64,000 nt of DNA from JAUILA01 sp050289805 (GCA_050289805.1 JBNKGL010000006.1:1-64000), one strand, 5' to 3'; shown: positions 17,136-25,989, counted from the stretch's first letter. The notes: a model not told the origin generated them from the sequence alone. A program made the numbers and translations.

Positions 17136-18593
17136 CTATTCACCCCACTTCCAGTCCCCCTGCATTTTCAGGTTTTCCTCAAGTCCGTTATCGATCATGA
17201 ATTGTTTGGTCTGCTCCGAATTCATTTTTACCGCCGGAAGCTCTTCTGCATTTGCAATCGCAAACAGCATCATCGAACCAAAACGTGCTGTATTCCGCAT
17301 GTGCTCTTCATTTACGAGGTCAAATGAATCACAGTCGGCATGATAACATTTGTAAATGCTCCTGTCAAGGTTTGAATGAACCGACAGGATCGGAACTCCC
17401 GCGAGCATGAACGGCTGGTGATCGCTGTGCAAGCCTGCACGCGAAGAAAATCCCGCTTTATAAACGGTATCGATTGACTGGATCTTTGATCCAAGTTCGG
17501 AAAAGAAAATCGTATCGATGGATGCACCGGAAGCATTCATTCCAACCGGATTACCACTCATGTCGAGGTTCATCATGAATTTAATCTCATCGATTGTCCC
17601 GTTTTCCTCGGCCTGTTCAACCATGTAGGTGGATCCCAGCAGTCCCTGCTCTTCGCCCATAAAGAATGCGAATTGAACCGTGCGTTTTGGCTGAAGATTA
17701 TTGGCCTTGAACGTACGCGCGATATCCAAAACAGAAAAAGATCCAATCCCATTATCAATGGCCCCGGTCGCCAGGTCCCAGCTGTCGAGATGGCCACCAA
17801 CGATTACGCGTTCATCAGGCAGTTCACTGCCTTTGAGAGTGGCAATTACATTTCTGGCTTTGATCATTCCGCTGTTATTGGTCATTTTGATCGTGGCGGT
17901 AATACTTCCCGGATCCTTTGCCAGCTGATCCTTCATGGCCATACCATCTTCTTTACCAATACAAACCGCCGGAATCGTCAGGATCTCACCTGTTACGGAC
18001 GCAGTCCCTGTTAATAAAACACCCCCATCTACCTGGTTAAAAATGATCACACCGGCTGCACCATGCTGAATGGCCAGTTCGGTCTTTTCGGAGCGGTGCA
18101 AATTTCGTGTTCCATCCGGTGTGTCGGGTAATAATGAAATATAGGTGAGCGCTATTTTACCCTGAAGTTTATCGCCGATATTCACATAGTCGGAAGCCAA
18201 TCCATTACCCATATCAACAACCTGGGCAGAAACGTCTGCTTCATCCGGTGAATGTCCGAGACTAACAGAAGGGATTGTATCTGCCTCTCCATTGACAGAG
18301 GACGTTACAGAGATGGTTCCCCGGCTCCAGGCCTCCACTTCAAATTCCTGGAACGCCACATCTTCAAACCCGTAGGATACCAGTTTGTCATATATGAACT
18401 GTTCCGCCGCCGCTCCATTTTCAGAACCGGTAAGCCTGTGACCGATCGTTTGAGTCGCTTCGCGAAGACTGTTGTACCCGTCGGAATTCTGAAGTACCTC
18501 GCTATTGATGCTTTGAAATACGTCATTCTCGGGATTTTCCTTCGGTGCTGAACACGCGATGAGAAGGAGGGGAAGTAAAAATAGTCTGTTCAT
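17136..18593 (-). CDS. M28-family zinc aminopeptidase, lipoprotein
   Basis: I start at the internal ATG (MNRLFLLPLLLIACSAPK), because it gives a lipoprotein signal with the acylated cysteine in LIACS; the longer frame adds 17 residues without a signal. The 485-residue product has a PA-like insert (LAIQHGAAGVIIF) and an M28 catalytic domain. The zinc ligands and catalytic residues fall in GGHLDSW (H), GAIDNG (bridging D), MGEEQGLLGS (catalytic E plus ligand E), NLDMSG (D) and CYHADCDSFD (H). It would release N-terminal amino acids from peptides in the periplasm or at the surface. It sits between two DUF6090 genes. Confidence 0.93.
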   Translation of the reverse strand: MNRLFLLPLLLIACSAPKENPENDVFQSINSEVLQNSDGYNSLREATQTIGHRLTGSENGAAAEQFIYDKLVSYGFEDVAFQEFEVEAWSRGTISVTSSVNGEADTIPSVSLGHSPDEADVSAQVVDMGNGLASDYVNIGDKLQGKIALTYISLLPDTPDGTRNLHRSEKTELAIQHGAAGVIIFNQVDGGVLLTGTASVTGEILTIPAVCIGKEDGMAMKDQLAKDPGSITATIKMTNNSGMIKARNVIATLKGSELPDERVIVGGHLDSWDLATGAIDNGIGSFSVLDIARTFKANNLQPKRTVQFAFFMGEEQGLLGSTYMVEQAEENGTIDEIKFMMNLDMSGNPVGMNASGASIDTIFFSELGSKIQSIDTVYKAGFSSRAGLHSDHQPFMLAGVPILSVHSNLDRSIYKCYHADCDSFDLVNEEHMRNTARFGSMMLFAIANAEELPAVKMNSEQTKQFMIDNGLEENLKMQGDWKWGE

Positions 18594-18676
18594 ATTGAAT
18601 TGGATTAGTGCTTCAAAGGTATGCCGTTGAAATGAATAGATCACGGTACTTTATATGAATGGCACAATCACAACCA

Positions 18677-19150
18677 TTATTTTCTGTAATCCACGGAATG
18701 AATTTGATTGTCGCCGTCCACGATGTTGGTTTCTTTTCCGGGTACCACATCTGTATTTTGCGCGGCGACACAGGTCCATCCTTCTTGTTCCCGAAACATT
18801 ACAAAGGTGAAAATATTTTGACGCGTTCCGGGGGATTTTATATTAACATGGGAGGTTTGTCCGCCAAGGCGCATCCTGGCATGAACCACTGCAACCGTAT
18901 CAGACAGAAGTCGTTTCTTTACCGTGCCCACCGACAGGGTGGAATTTTGAAAGATCTTTTTCAGTCCGTAATCGTGGGCCTTGTATATATCCTTTCTATT
19001 GTGCCACCACAGGCCGACTACATTCACAAATTCTGCATCGGGAGCAAACAGGCCGGCAATTTTATTTGCATTACGTTCATTCCAGCCTTCAGCAAAGGCA
19101 TGGGGCATGTTTTCCGGGTCTTTGAGATAGGTTATATTTTGATCAGACAT
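18677..19150 (-). CDS. SnoaL-like (SgcJ/DUF4440-type) protein
   Basis: I start at MSDQNITYLKDPE, 8 bp after the DUF6090 stop; the longer frame would overlap that gene by about 50 bp. The 157-residue product has the NTF2/SnoaL fold pattern: a first helix with FAEGWNERNANKIAGLFAPDAEFVNVVGLWW, then beta-strands with VAVVHARMRL and FTFVMFREQEGWTCVAAQNT. These small cytoplasmic proteins of diverse function include polyketide-type cyclases and isomerases. No catalytic set is clear here. It probably shares a transcript with the upstream DUF6090 gene. Confidence 0.82.
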   Translation of the reverse strand: MSDQNITYLKDPENMPHAFAEGWNERNANKIAGLFAPDAEFVNVVGLWWHNRKDIYKAHDYGLKKIFQNSTLSVGTVKKRLLSDTVAVVHARMRLGGQTSHVNIKSPGTRQNIFTFVMFREQEGWTCVAAQNTDVVPGKETNIVDGDNQIHSVDYRK

Positions 19151-19158
19151 ATCTGAAT

Positions 19159-20208
19159 TTAGCGAAAAAGTAAAAAACCATCGATGGCAGTGCGGTACTT
19201 CTGAGCGCATTCACCATCAATACGCACTTCAATAATATCCTGATCATAAATCCGGTGGGTCACCGAATTCACGATCATTTCTCCAGCCCTGACCAATACA
19301 TTATGTTCCTGGTCATCAATCCAATGAAGGACAATATCCTGTTCGGAAGAATTGATAAAGGGATAGTAGGTTTCAAAAGGAACTACCGGCATTCTTTCTT
19401 CCGGTGATTGGGAACAATCATAGCTCTCGAAATGTATCATGTTGTTTGAAACCAGGAGTCCCTGGATTTCATCCGGGCTCAGATGATCACGGATCTGCTT
19501 TACCTGGGCCAGCAAAACAAGGCATACCGCGCGTATTCCGATCATATTCCGGATAGATTCTTCATAGAAATAACTGTGATTGCTCAGAAAATTCATATAA
19601 ACCGGGTCGTTCATATAGAAATCAATTTGTGCCTCCATGGCTTCAGATTCCTTCACAGTTAAATCCCTGTCGCCCATCCAGGTTGTGTTCTGGGTGATAT
19701 AGGAACGATATGACTTTACAACATCGCTTATGTTCCGTACAGAGTTTTCGTATCTCGATATGATGGTGAGAAACTTCTTGAGCGATGGTATAAGCGGTTT
19801 GTATTTCGAAGGAAATTCATCCTGCTTATTGATAAGTGAATTTATGTCTTCAGAGATGATATCAAGCTGGTTCGCTCCGATAAGATCTCTTAACTGCGGG
19901 TTCTCCCGGTACACGTCCCGTGTGATGCTGTCAGAAGTGATCAAATCATAACGCTCGATATAGGTAAGACCCCAGAAAATCTCATAGGAACATTCCTGAA
20001 TATTGCTATTCAGTTCATCCTCAAGTGACAGAAGGAGATTATCAAAACTGGCATTCATTTTCCGTTCATCATTCCAGTTGTTCAGCTGCAGTGCGATAAC
20101 GATTCCCAGCACCACAAGAATTATTTCGCCAATGGCATAAAGAAGATATTTGGAAAATTTATTTGACGTAAGAAAGTGTTGCCTGAGCCGACGAAGAATG
20201 GTGATCAT
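19159..20208 (-). CDS. DUF6090-like membrane protein (second copy)
   Basis: I start at MITILRRLRQHFLTSNKF, which matches the N-terminus of the other DUF6090 protein; the open frame extends 40 codons further without support. The 349-residue product has KYLLYAIGEIILVVLGIVIALQLNNWNDE as its single membrane helix (about 18-43) and a long helical soluble domain, ending with a short beta-rich tail. It is about 85 residues longer than the copy at 16315-17106. No activity is known. The spacing to the SnoaL-like gene is 8 bp. Confidence 0.8.
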   Translation of the reverse strand: MITILRRLRQHFLTSNKFSKYLLYAIGEIILVVLGIVIALQLNNWNDERKMNASFDNLLLSLEDELNSNIQECSYEIFWGLTYIERYDLITSDSITRDVYRENPQLRDLIGANQLDIISEDINSLINKQDEFPSKYKPLIPSLKKFLTIISRYENSVRNISDVVKSYRSYITQNTTWMGDRDLTVKESEAMEAQIDFYMNDPVYMNFLSNHSYFYEESIRNMIGIRAVCLVLLAQVKQIRDHLSPDEIQGLLVSNNMIHFESYDCSQSPEERMPVVPFETYYPFINSSEQDIVLHWIDDQEHNVLVRAGEMIVNSVTHRIYDQDIIEVRIDGECAQKYRTAIDGFLLFR

Positions 20209-20306
20209 GTAGATTTCGGGTTGTATATATGAGGATGAATATAGGGTTTCGAAACCGATAGTTAAATTTTTTCCAAAAAATTGAATTGGTTTCACTAATT
20301 TCAAAC

Positions 20307-20774
20307 ATGGATAATCGCACACCTGCACCGGAACTTTTGGAGTTCCTTGAACCCTATAGTGAAGAAATTCAAAACCTTGCGCTTGAACTCAGAGGCCAGG
20401 TGATTGATTGGGTGCCTTCGGCAAATGAACTTGTCTTCGATGCGTATAATGCGGTTTCCATGGCCTTTTCATTATCTGACAAGTTAAGCGATGCCTTTTG
20501 TCATATCGCAGTATATCCAGGCCACGTAAATTTTGGATTTAACAGGGGTACCGAGCTCAGGAAGAGTACGGTGAGATTAAGCGGCAGCGGCCAGCTCATC
20601 CGGCATCTTACTGTCAGGGACATAAGTGAATTTCCTGCAGATGAAATTCGGGAGATGGTTCTTGAAGCCGTTAAAATTGCCGAACAACGAATACGACTCA
20701 TCGCGTCGCATATCCATGGCCAGACGTTTATAAACCGATCAGCCGGAAAGAAAAAACGTCCGCAAAAAAACTAG
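20307..20774 (+). CDS. DUF1801-family protein
   Basis: I use the ATG at 20307 (MDNRTPAPELLEFLEPYSEE) rather than an upstream TTG. The 155-residue product carries the DUF1801/YdhG-like core, with SANELVFDAYNAVSMAF, FCHIAVYPGHVNFGFNRGTEL and RLSGSGQLIRHLTV, and a lysine-rich C-terminal tail (KKKRPQKN). Proteins of this family are small cytoplasmic alpha/beta proteins, some compared with iron-chaperone frataxin-like folds, with no assigned reaction. The YwbE gene follows 12 bp later. A distant family member lies at 54909-55307. Confidence 0.85.
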   Translation: MDNRTPAPELLEFLEPYSEEIQNLALELRGQVIDWVPSANELVFDAYNAVSMAFSLSDKLSDAFCHIAVYPGHVNFGFNRGTELRKSTVRLSGSGQLIRHLTVRDISEFPADEIREMVLEAVKIAEQRIRLIASHIHGQTFINRSAGKKKRPQKN

Positions 20775-20786
20775 AATTAAATATTC

Positions 20787-20981
20787 ATGTCACAAGGAAC
20801 CCTCCGCAATCAAATTTCCCCGGGATCGACTGTTCGTGTTGTTCAAAAGCATCATCAGAGAACAGGGGAGTTAACAGAAGGAGTTGTAAAGCGTATACTC
20901 ACAAAATCCGGTCAGCACCCCCATGGCATCAAAGTCATGCTGGAAGATGGAACTGTTGGAAGGGTTAAGGAGATATTATAA
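20787..20981 (+). CDS. YwbE family protein
   Basis: This 64-residue protein matches the complete YwbE (DUF2196) family: ISPGSTVRVVQKHHQRTGELTEGVVKRILT, then HPHGIKVMLEDGTVGRVKEIL. The fold is a small beta-barrel of KOW/SH3 type and a nucleic-acid role is possible but undocumented. It starts 12 bp after the DUF1801 gene. Confidence 0.9.
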   Translation: MSQGTLRNQISPGSTVRVVQKHHQRTGELTEGVVKRILTKSGQHPHGIKVMLEDGTVGRVKEIL

Positions 20982-21077
20982 CCCCTTATTTTCAGTATTC
21001 TTCCGTAAAAACCTCTTTAATGTATCTTTTCCATAGTTTCTGAAAGGTTTATTAGCCTGATTGGTCGCATATTGTTT

Positions 21078-21180
21078 TATCAATAAGGGATGATTTGTCC
21101 CAAATTGGGAAAAGTTTGATCGCTGAATCTGCCTGAATTGCCTGAAAACAGCAATTATACCCGTTGGCACGGGTATTGGC
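21078..21180 (+). promoter_or_regulatory. Sigma-54-like promoter with paired upstream sites
   Basis: A perfect 13-bp palindrome TCCCAAATTGGGA lies at 21098-21110. A degenerate copy TATCAATAAGGGA is 20 bp upstream (centre to centre) at 21078-21090. A TGGCAC-GGGTA-TTGG element sits at 21165-21179, 33 bp before the TerB-like start. The -24 half fits the sigma-54 consensus TGGCAC-N5-TTGC; the -12 half has TTGG rather than TTGC. The same layout with identical spacing occurs at 35036-35137. I infer enhancer-binding-protein control of the TerB-like gene. Confidence 0.65.
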
Positions 21181-21212
21181 ATTGTAGGGATTCAACATAA
21201 AACAATTCTGTC

Positions 21213-21899
21213 ATGAATACGAATACACAACACATTCAGAACCTGGTGGTTCTTGCCTTTGTCGACGGCGTGATCGATCCGGAGGAATTGGATTTATTGC
21301 ATGATTTGGCAGAGGAGATCGGGATTTCCACTTCTGAATTGGATCATTGGCTTGAGAACGCCGAAGAACTTGTGCTGAAATTTCCGAACACAATGGAAGA
21401 CAGGGAACGGCATCTGATAGATATGATCAACCTGGCAAACTCAGACGGCCATTTCAGTCAGAGCGAATTCGATCTCTGTAAGCTTATGGCCGACAAGCTT
21501 CCGTATGAAGGGCTTTCACAAGCGCTGAACAAGCGTATGAATAAGTCTTACCTGAAGAACCTGGTAGCACTGGCTTGTTCCGATGGCAACGTCGATAAGT
21601 CTGAAATGGATGTTCTTATTGAGGCAGCTGAAAATGCCGGCGTTTCGGAGTCTGATTTGAAGGACATGATCGCCAATGTTCAGGAATATAAATATTATAT
21701 ACCTGAAAGTTATGAAGACCGGGAGACACAGCTGATCCAGATGCTGACATTGGCCATTGCCGATGGGGAATTCAGTAAGGATGAATATAATCTTTGTAAG
21801 ATGGTGGCTGAGAAGCTTGATTTTACGGAGCGGGAACTGAATCTCATAATTAAGCTGAGCTTTAAGGGCGCAATGACATTCGAAGAGGACGAGGAATAA
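21213..21899 (+). CDS. Duplicated TerB-like protein
   Basis: The 228-residue protein consists of two homologous halves (about 1-105 and 110-228). Each starts NLVVLAFVDGVIDPEE / NLVALACSDGNVDKSE and ends FDLCKLMADKL / YNLCKMVAEKL. Each half has two acidic loops of the DGxx(S/D)xxE type, as in TerB-like helical proteins that bind metal. TerB-like domains occur in stress and envelope systems and in tellurite resistance; no direct tellurite role is implied here. It is cytoplasmic, with no signal. Its promoter region has a sigma-54-like element and paired palindromes, so expression is probably conditional. Confidence 0.85.
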   Translation: MNTNTQHIQNLVVLAFVDGVIDPEELDLLHDLAEEIGISTSELDHWLENAEELVLKFPNTMEDRERHLIDMINLANSDGHFSQSEFDLCKLMADKLPYEGLSQALNKRMNKSYLKNLVALACSDGNVDKSEMDVLIEAAENAGVSESDLKDMIANVQEYKYYIPESYEDRETQLIQMLTLAIADGEFSKDEYNLCKMVAEKLDFTERELNLIIKLSFKGAMTFEEDEE

Positions 21900-21901
21900 T
21901 T

Positions 21902-23167
21902 TTACCTGCCTTTGGTTGGCAAAATAAAGTCGATAAGAGCCTGATCGAAATTTTCCTTTTTTAGCTGAAAGCCGATTTTTTCTGCCTGTTCGCGATAGAC
22001 CTTATTTTTTAACAGATCCGACAGGCCGCTATCAAAATTTTTTGAATTTAATTTCCGAATGGAAGGGCCTTTGGGCCCTGCATTTTTTTCGGAAATGATC
22101 CTGTTCCACAGGTGCTGGTCCGGAATATGCGGGATGATCATTGATGGCTTCCCATATTTCAGGGCGAGATGGGTTGTCCCGGCTCCTCCATGGTGTATTA
22201 CAGCCTGTACTTTTGGAAAGATCCAGTCGTAGGGGATGTCATCAACAAAATAAATTCGGCCACGGTCATAATTTTCCGGAGGCGTTAGTCCACCTCCCGC
22301 GGCATTGATAATCGCCGGGATGTCATGTTTGGCCAGACAGCTCAGAATCAGATTGGTTTTGCCTTCCGGGTCCGGATTGCTCATACTTCCAAAAGTGATG
22401 AAGACGGGTGGCTCATTCGTTTCCAGGAATTCTGTCAGGTCATTACCCGGTTCCCAATGCTGCATTTTGTTTCGTTCCTGGTAACCGTACACCCGTACGG
22501 TATCAGGCCAGCCTGAATGTTGCGGAAAAAGTGAAGGGGAGATCGTATAGATAAATTTTTCTGAAACGATGGATTTTATCATTTCTTTCGTACTGATATT
22601 TTCTATACCTGTCTTCCTGATCTGATTTTTTGTAAAACGCATTGAAAGCATTCGCGAAAACCTGTAGGACCAGCGGTTTATTCGCCTGCCAAAGTCTTTT
22701 CCATTTAAAAATATGGCCGACATGTTATCGAGGGGATGAACAACACAGGGAATCGGACTTACCGTAACTGCTTTTCCAGGGTTTTGAATGTGCCAATACA
22801 GGGGATACATTGCCTTCAGGCTGTGGAGAACAAGGTCAGGCTTTTCTTTTTCCAGGAGATCCCGCTGCTGAAGAAGCATCTCAAAAGAAACGATTCGGTT
22901 CATTTTATACAGGCCATACATCGCCCTGAAGCGATCACCCAGAGAACCCCCGCCACCGAGGGCTACTTTCCCGACGGGGCTGTCCAGCATTTCCAGGAAT
23001 TCCTTTTTGAGTGGGAAAAAACCCACATCAATTTCATTTACCAGTTTTTCATATTGCGCGGGGAATGCGCAAATAACAGAGTGCCCCTGATCTTTCAGCA
23101 GTTCGGCAATAGCGAGAAAGGGCTCAACATCACCGCGTGTACCTATGGAAATGAGGACTATTTTCAT
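21902..23167 (-). CDS. GT1-family (MGT/UGT-like) glycosyltransferase
   Basis: The 421-residue protein shows the GT-B architecture of family 1: an acceptor-binding N-terminal half (VLISIGTRGDVEPFLAIAELL) and a donor-binding C-terminal half with FITFGSMSNPDP and HHGGAGTTHLALKYGKPSMI followed by PDQHLWNRI. This is the region that holds the nucleotide-sugar in sterol, macrolide and carotenoid glucosyltransferases. The acceptor is likely a lipophilic small molecule or lipid. No biosynthetic cluster surrounds it. Its stop is 2 bp from the convergent TerB-like stop. Confidence 0.9.
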   Translation of the reverse strand: MKIVLISIGTRGDVEPFLAIAELLKDQGHSVICAFPAQYEKLVNEIDVGFFPLKKEFLEMLDSPVGKVALGGGGSLGDRFRAMYGLYKMNRIVSFEMLLQQRDLLEKEKPDLVLHSLKAMYPLYWHIQNPGKAVTVSPIPCVVHPLDNMSAIFLNGKDFGRRINRWSYRFSRMLSMRFTKNQIRKTGIENISTKEMIKSIVSEKFIYTISPSLFPQHSGWPDTVRVYGYQERNKMQHWEPGNDLTEFLETNEPPVFITFGSMSNPDPEGKTNLILSCLAKHDIPAIINAAGGGLTPPENYDRGRIYFVDDIPYDWIFPKVQAVIHHGGAGTTHLALKYGKPSMIIPHIPDQHLWNRIISEKNAGPKGPSIRKLNSKNFDSGLSDLLKNKVYREQAEKIGFQLKKENFDQALIDFILPTKGR

Positions 23168-23218
23168 GTATGATGGGTTGTCGACAAAATAAGTCCTTTA
23201 TTCGAAAATGCATGAATT

Positions 23219-23845
23219 TCATCCAATTAATGAATGTAATTCCGAAAAGGACCTGATGATCCCGTCAGCATCCGGAAATCGATTCATGCGATCGATCATA
23301 ATATTGTTCAGTCCCAATGAATTTGCCGCCTTGATTTCCGAATCCGGATTATCACCAATAACGAGAATGGCATCCGGAGGTAATGATTCCTGCCGGATGA
23401 GCTCCCGAAAAATTTGTTCTTTCCCCGCGCTGCCTTGCATCCGGTCGTCATAACAAACCCGAACATAATCAGGCCCGATGCCCAATGCTTCAACTTTCGC
23501 CCGTTGAATCGGTTCACTCCCGCTGGTGATCAGGTATTTTGGCAGCGATATTTTTTGTAAATGATGATAATCGGGGTAGGGGAAGATTTCAAAGGAAAAC
23601 TTCATTCCACTCATCTGTTCAAAATAGGTATCAACCATTTGATCGGTAAAGCCATATTTTTCTGCGACATCATAAAATGTGAACCGCCAAAGATCCTGTT
23701 TTATGTCTTCGAACTGAATGTCTGGCAGATGAAGACTGACCGCAGTTTCGAGGGAATTAAACAGTTCGGCAAAATGATGATAACCAATCGACCGCGTAGG
23801 AAAAATGGTATCATCAAGATCAAGAAACAGGTACTGTATCGCCAC
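23219..23845 (-). CDS. HAD-superfamily hydrolase (pyrimidine 5'-nucleotidase-like)
   Basis: The 208-residue protein has HAD motif I FLDLDDTIFP (nucleophile and acid D9/D11 region), motif II LITSGS, and motif III/IV AILVIGDNPDSEIKAANSLG. A helical cap between motif I and II is of the subtype found in pyrimidine 5'-nucleotidases and phosphoglycolate phosphatases. It would dephosphorylate a small metabolite in the cytosol. Its start lies just after the end of the lipoprotein gene on the same strand (5-bp gap), so it is probably the last gene of the sigma/anti-sigma operon. Confidence 0.85.
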   Translation of the reverse strand: MAIQYLFLDLDDTIFPTRSIGYHHFAELFNSLETAVSLHLPDIQFEDIKQDLWRFTFYDVAEKYGFTDQMVDTYFEQMSGMKFSFEIFPYPDYHHLQKISLPKYLITSGSEPIQRAKVEALGIGPDYVRVCYDDRMQGSAGKEQIFRELIRQESLPPDAILVIGDNPDSEIKAANSLGLNNIMIDRMNRFPDADGIIRSFSELHSLIG

Positions 23846-23850
23846 TCGTT

Positions 23851-24936
23851 TTATTTTTTCCTCGAACGAACATACAACAGCAGCGTTGACAATACAATCA
23901 GTCCGGATAAAATTACCGCCCAGGTATTCATTTTGCGTGATGTCGCCCGCATGGTATAATCCGAAAGCAGGAATTTCATAATTGGAGGTTCCCAGGTGAG
24001 CCTGTTGCCGGCAACACTATCGGCATTATTTTCCACGACTGCCCAGGGCATTTCAATATGCTGTGTGAATGTACCGTCACTTACCCAGCTCATGAAATTA
24101 AGCCGCTTTTCAAATTCATCGTTGAATTTTATATAATCTGCATCCATTTCCGGCCTTGGAAGTGGAACCACAAGGCTGTCAATCAGGTCCAGCAGGATCA
24201 GATCATCATCCGTAGGGACAGCGTCATCACCCTGATCATTGTCTGATTCGGTTAAAATCTCCACAATTCCAGGTCGGCTTTCTTCGAGTTTTTTCAGGGC
24301 TTCATCTCCCATATTGTATTTGATGAAACTTTCACGCATGAATTCAAAGTGTTCTGCAATGATCCCGTCCATACTGTAGTGATCAAATATTTTCTTATTG
24401 AGTGATTCGGCATAGAGACTGTCGGCCGGACTCACCCTGCTTCCGCGCGCAGGCATTCGATCTATAAAAGCATATTCCTCACTGGTGAAATAGTCGGACT
24501 GTTTGATGACCCTGAACCGATCCGCGGCTTTGTAGGTTTCTGAATAGTTGAGGTAGGTATAAAACCACCTGAACTGTTTTTCGAATTTGGCGTCAATCTG
24601 AAACAGCGTATCGGCGTTTTTATTTAATTCTTCATTCATGGCAGCAACCGAAGCGAAGTGCTTTGTGAATGTAATCTGCATATCCGTTTTTTTCTTGTCG
24701 ACATTCGAAACATCATTATCTTCACTTTCAACACGTCTGACATCGACGTCCCAACCCGACTGCGGGGAAATGCCAAAGTAATTTTCTTTGATATGGGATG
24801 AATCTACCTTGGTAAGCACGATGGTTTTGTCTATTGCTCCATCTTCATACACGACTGAAGTCAGTTCTGCCTTATGATCACAGCTGCTTAAGAAAGCGAG
24901 TGTCACTATGCTTATTATTAGAAGATTAGTTTTCAT
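23851..24936 (-). CDS. Lipoprotein with C-terminal membrane helix, unknown
   Basis: I start at MKTNLLIISIVTLAFLSSCDHK, a lipoprotein signal with lipobox cysteine, which overlaps the anti-sigma stop by 11 bp. The open frame adds 11 residues upstream. The 361-residue product has an acidic, mostly helical extracytoplasmic part. A single hydrophobic segment at the very end (WAVILSGLIVLSTLLLYVRS) is followed by RKK. A lipid anchor plus a C-terminal helix is unusual. I do not recognise a family. Position suggests a role with the ECF sigma/anti-sigma pair, as sensor or target. Confidence 0.75.
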   Translation of the reverse strand: MKTNLLIISIVTLAFLSSCDHKAELTSVVYEDGAIDKTIVLTKVDSSHIKENYFGISPQSGWDVDVRRVESEDNDVSNVDKKKTDMQITFTKHFASVAAMNEELNKNADTLFQIDAKFEKQFRWFYTYLNYSETYKAADRFRVIKQSDYFTSEEYAFIDRMPARGSRVSPADSLYAESLNKKIFDHYSMDGIIAEHFEFMRESFIKYNMGDEALKKLEESRPGIVEILTESDNDQGDDAVPTDDDLILLDLIDSLVVPLPRPEMDADYIKFNDEFEKRLNFMSWVSDGTFTQHIEMPWAVVENNADSVAGNRLTWEPPIMKFLLSDYTMRATSRKMNTWAVILSGLIVLSTLLLYVRSRKK

Positions 24937-25441
24937 AGCTGTTGTTATTTTGCGTTGTGAGTTCTTCATTTTCTTTGATCATCGCATAAAGCGACCGTCT
25001 TTTCGTTTCCTTTCTCTCTTTCAAAACTGAAATACCCAAAGGTTTTAGTATTGCCTGCTTTTGAACGGCCTGGTTGTCGTCAATCGGTTTATCATCGGAC
25101 AGTACACCGGTTTCAGCTGCAAAAAGCAGTATCAGGGATACAGACAGGATGGACATGGCGGTTCTGATATAATTGAATGGATTGAGTATGCCCGGGAATA
25201 TGCGCTCCTGCCTGGCAGTGGGGTTTACTGCCTCCATTATCTTTTCGGTTAACCGCTCTTTGTCCAGTGGAGCGATTTCGACAGCAGATACAGACGCCAG
25301 CATATCAGCCATTTTCTGCTGTTCGGCATATAAAGTCTCACATGCCCGACAGGATCTTATATGCTCCTGTACTTTTTTCCGTTCAGAATCTGATGATTCA
25401 CGGTAGGTAAATATTAGCTCTTCTGCCTCTTTACAATTCAT
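24926..25441 (-). CDS. Zinc-finger anti-sigma factor
   Basis: The 171-residue protein starts with a zf-HC2 type module: C3, then H27-x3-C31-x2-C34 (HIRSCRAC), the zinc site of anti-sigma factors. A single membrane helix follows at about 93-110 (TAMSILSVSLILLFAAET), then a basic, mainly helical external tail. It would hold the sigma factor encoded just upstream at the membrane. Its ATG overlaps the sigma stop by 4 bp and its stop overlaps the lipoprotein start, a tightly coupled operon. Confidence 0.88.
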   Translation of the reverse strand: MNCKEAEELIFTYRESSDSERKKVQEHIRSCRACETLYAEQQKMADMLASVSAVEIAPLDKERLTEKIMEAVNPTARQERIFPGILNPFNYIRTAMSILSVSLILLFAAETGVLSDDKPIDDNQAVQKQAILKPLGISVLKERKETKRRSLYAMIKENEELTTQNNNSYEN

Positions 25442-25989
25442 CGCTGTAGTAGTTCTTTGGTGATCATTTGCTGCATATTTTTTCGGGCGTGGTACAGATT
25501 GCTTTTCAGTTGACCATCCGACAAATCGAGAATTTTACAAGTTTCCTCAACTGATAATCCTTCCATATCCCTGAGAAGAAATGCTGCCTGCTGCTTGGGA
25601 GTTAGCCGGGAAGCAGCTTCATGAAGTAAATCCCAGCGTTCACGATGTTCCATTTCTTCTCCCGGCAACGAATTTCTGTCGGCAAGGTCAATTGTAAGAC
25701 CTGAGGACTGGGTTTTGCGTTGAGCTGATTTTAGCCGGTCGAGGCAGTAGTTTGCCGTGATCCGATATAGCCAGGTTGTAAGCTTGCTTTGGTGGTTAAA
25801 TCCGCGAAGGTTTTTCCAGAGCCTTATGTATACTTCCTGTGTGGCATCTTCGGCATCATGCTGATTTCTCATAAATCTGAATGCCACTTTGTAAACCATA
25901 TCCTGTGTGCGTTCCACGAGATACCGGAACGCCTGTACGTCGCCATTGATGGCTTCTTTGACCAGTTGAGATTCCGATATTTCGTTCAT
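25438..25989 (-). CDS. ECF-type RNA polymerase sigma factor
   Basis: I start at MNEISESQLVKEAINGD; the open frame extends 12 codons upstream. The 183-residue product has region 2 (QDMVYKVAFRFMRNQHDAEDATQEVYIRLW) and region 4 (LTPKQQAAFLLRDMEGLSVEETCKIL, then LKSNLYHARKNM). There is no region 1 or 3, as in ECF sigmas. It is the first gene of a four-gene minus-strand operon with a zf-HC2 anti-sigma, a lipoprotein and a HAD hydrolase. It is probably controlled by release from the anti-sigma. Confidence 0.92.
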   Translation of the reverse strand: MNEISESQLVKEAINGDVQAFRYLVERTQDMVYKVAFRFMRNQHDAEDATQEVYIRLWKNLRGFNHQSKLTTWLYRITANYCLDRLKSAQRKTQSSGLTIDLADRNSLPGEEMEHRERWDLLHEAASRLTPKQQAAFLLRDMEGLSVEETCKILDLSDGQLKSNLYHARKNMQQMITKELLQR

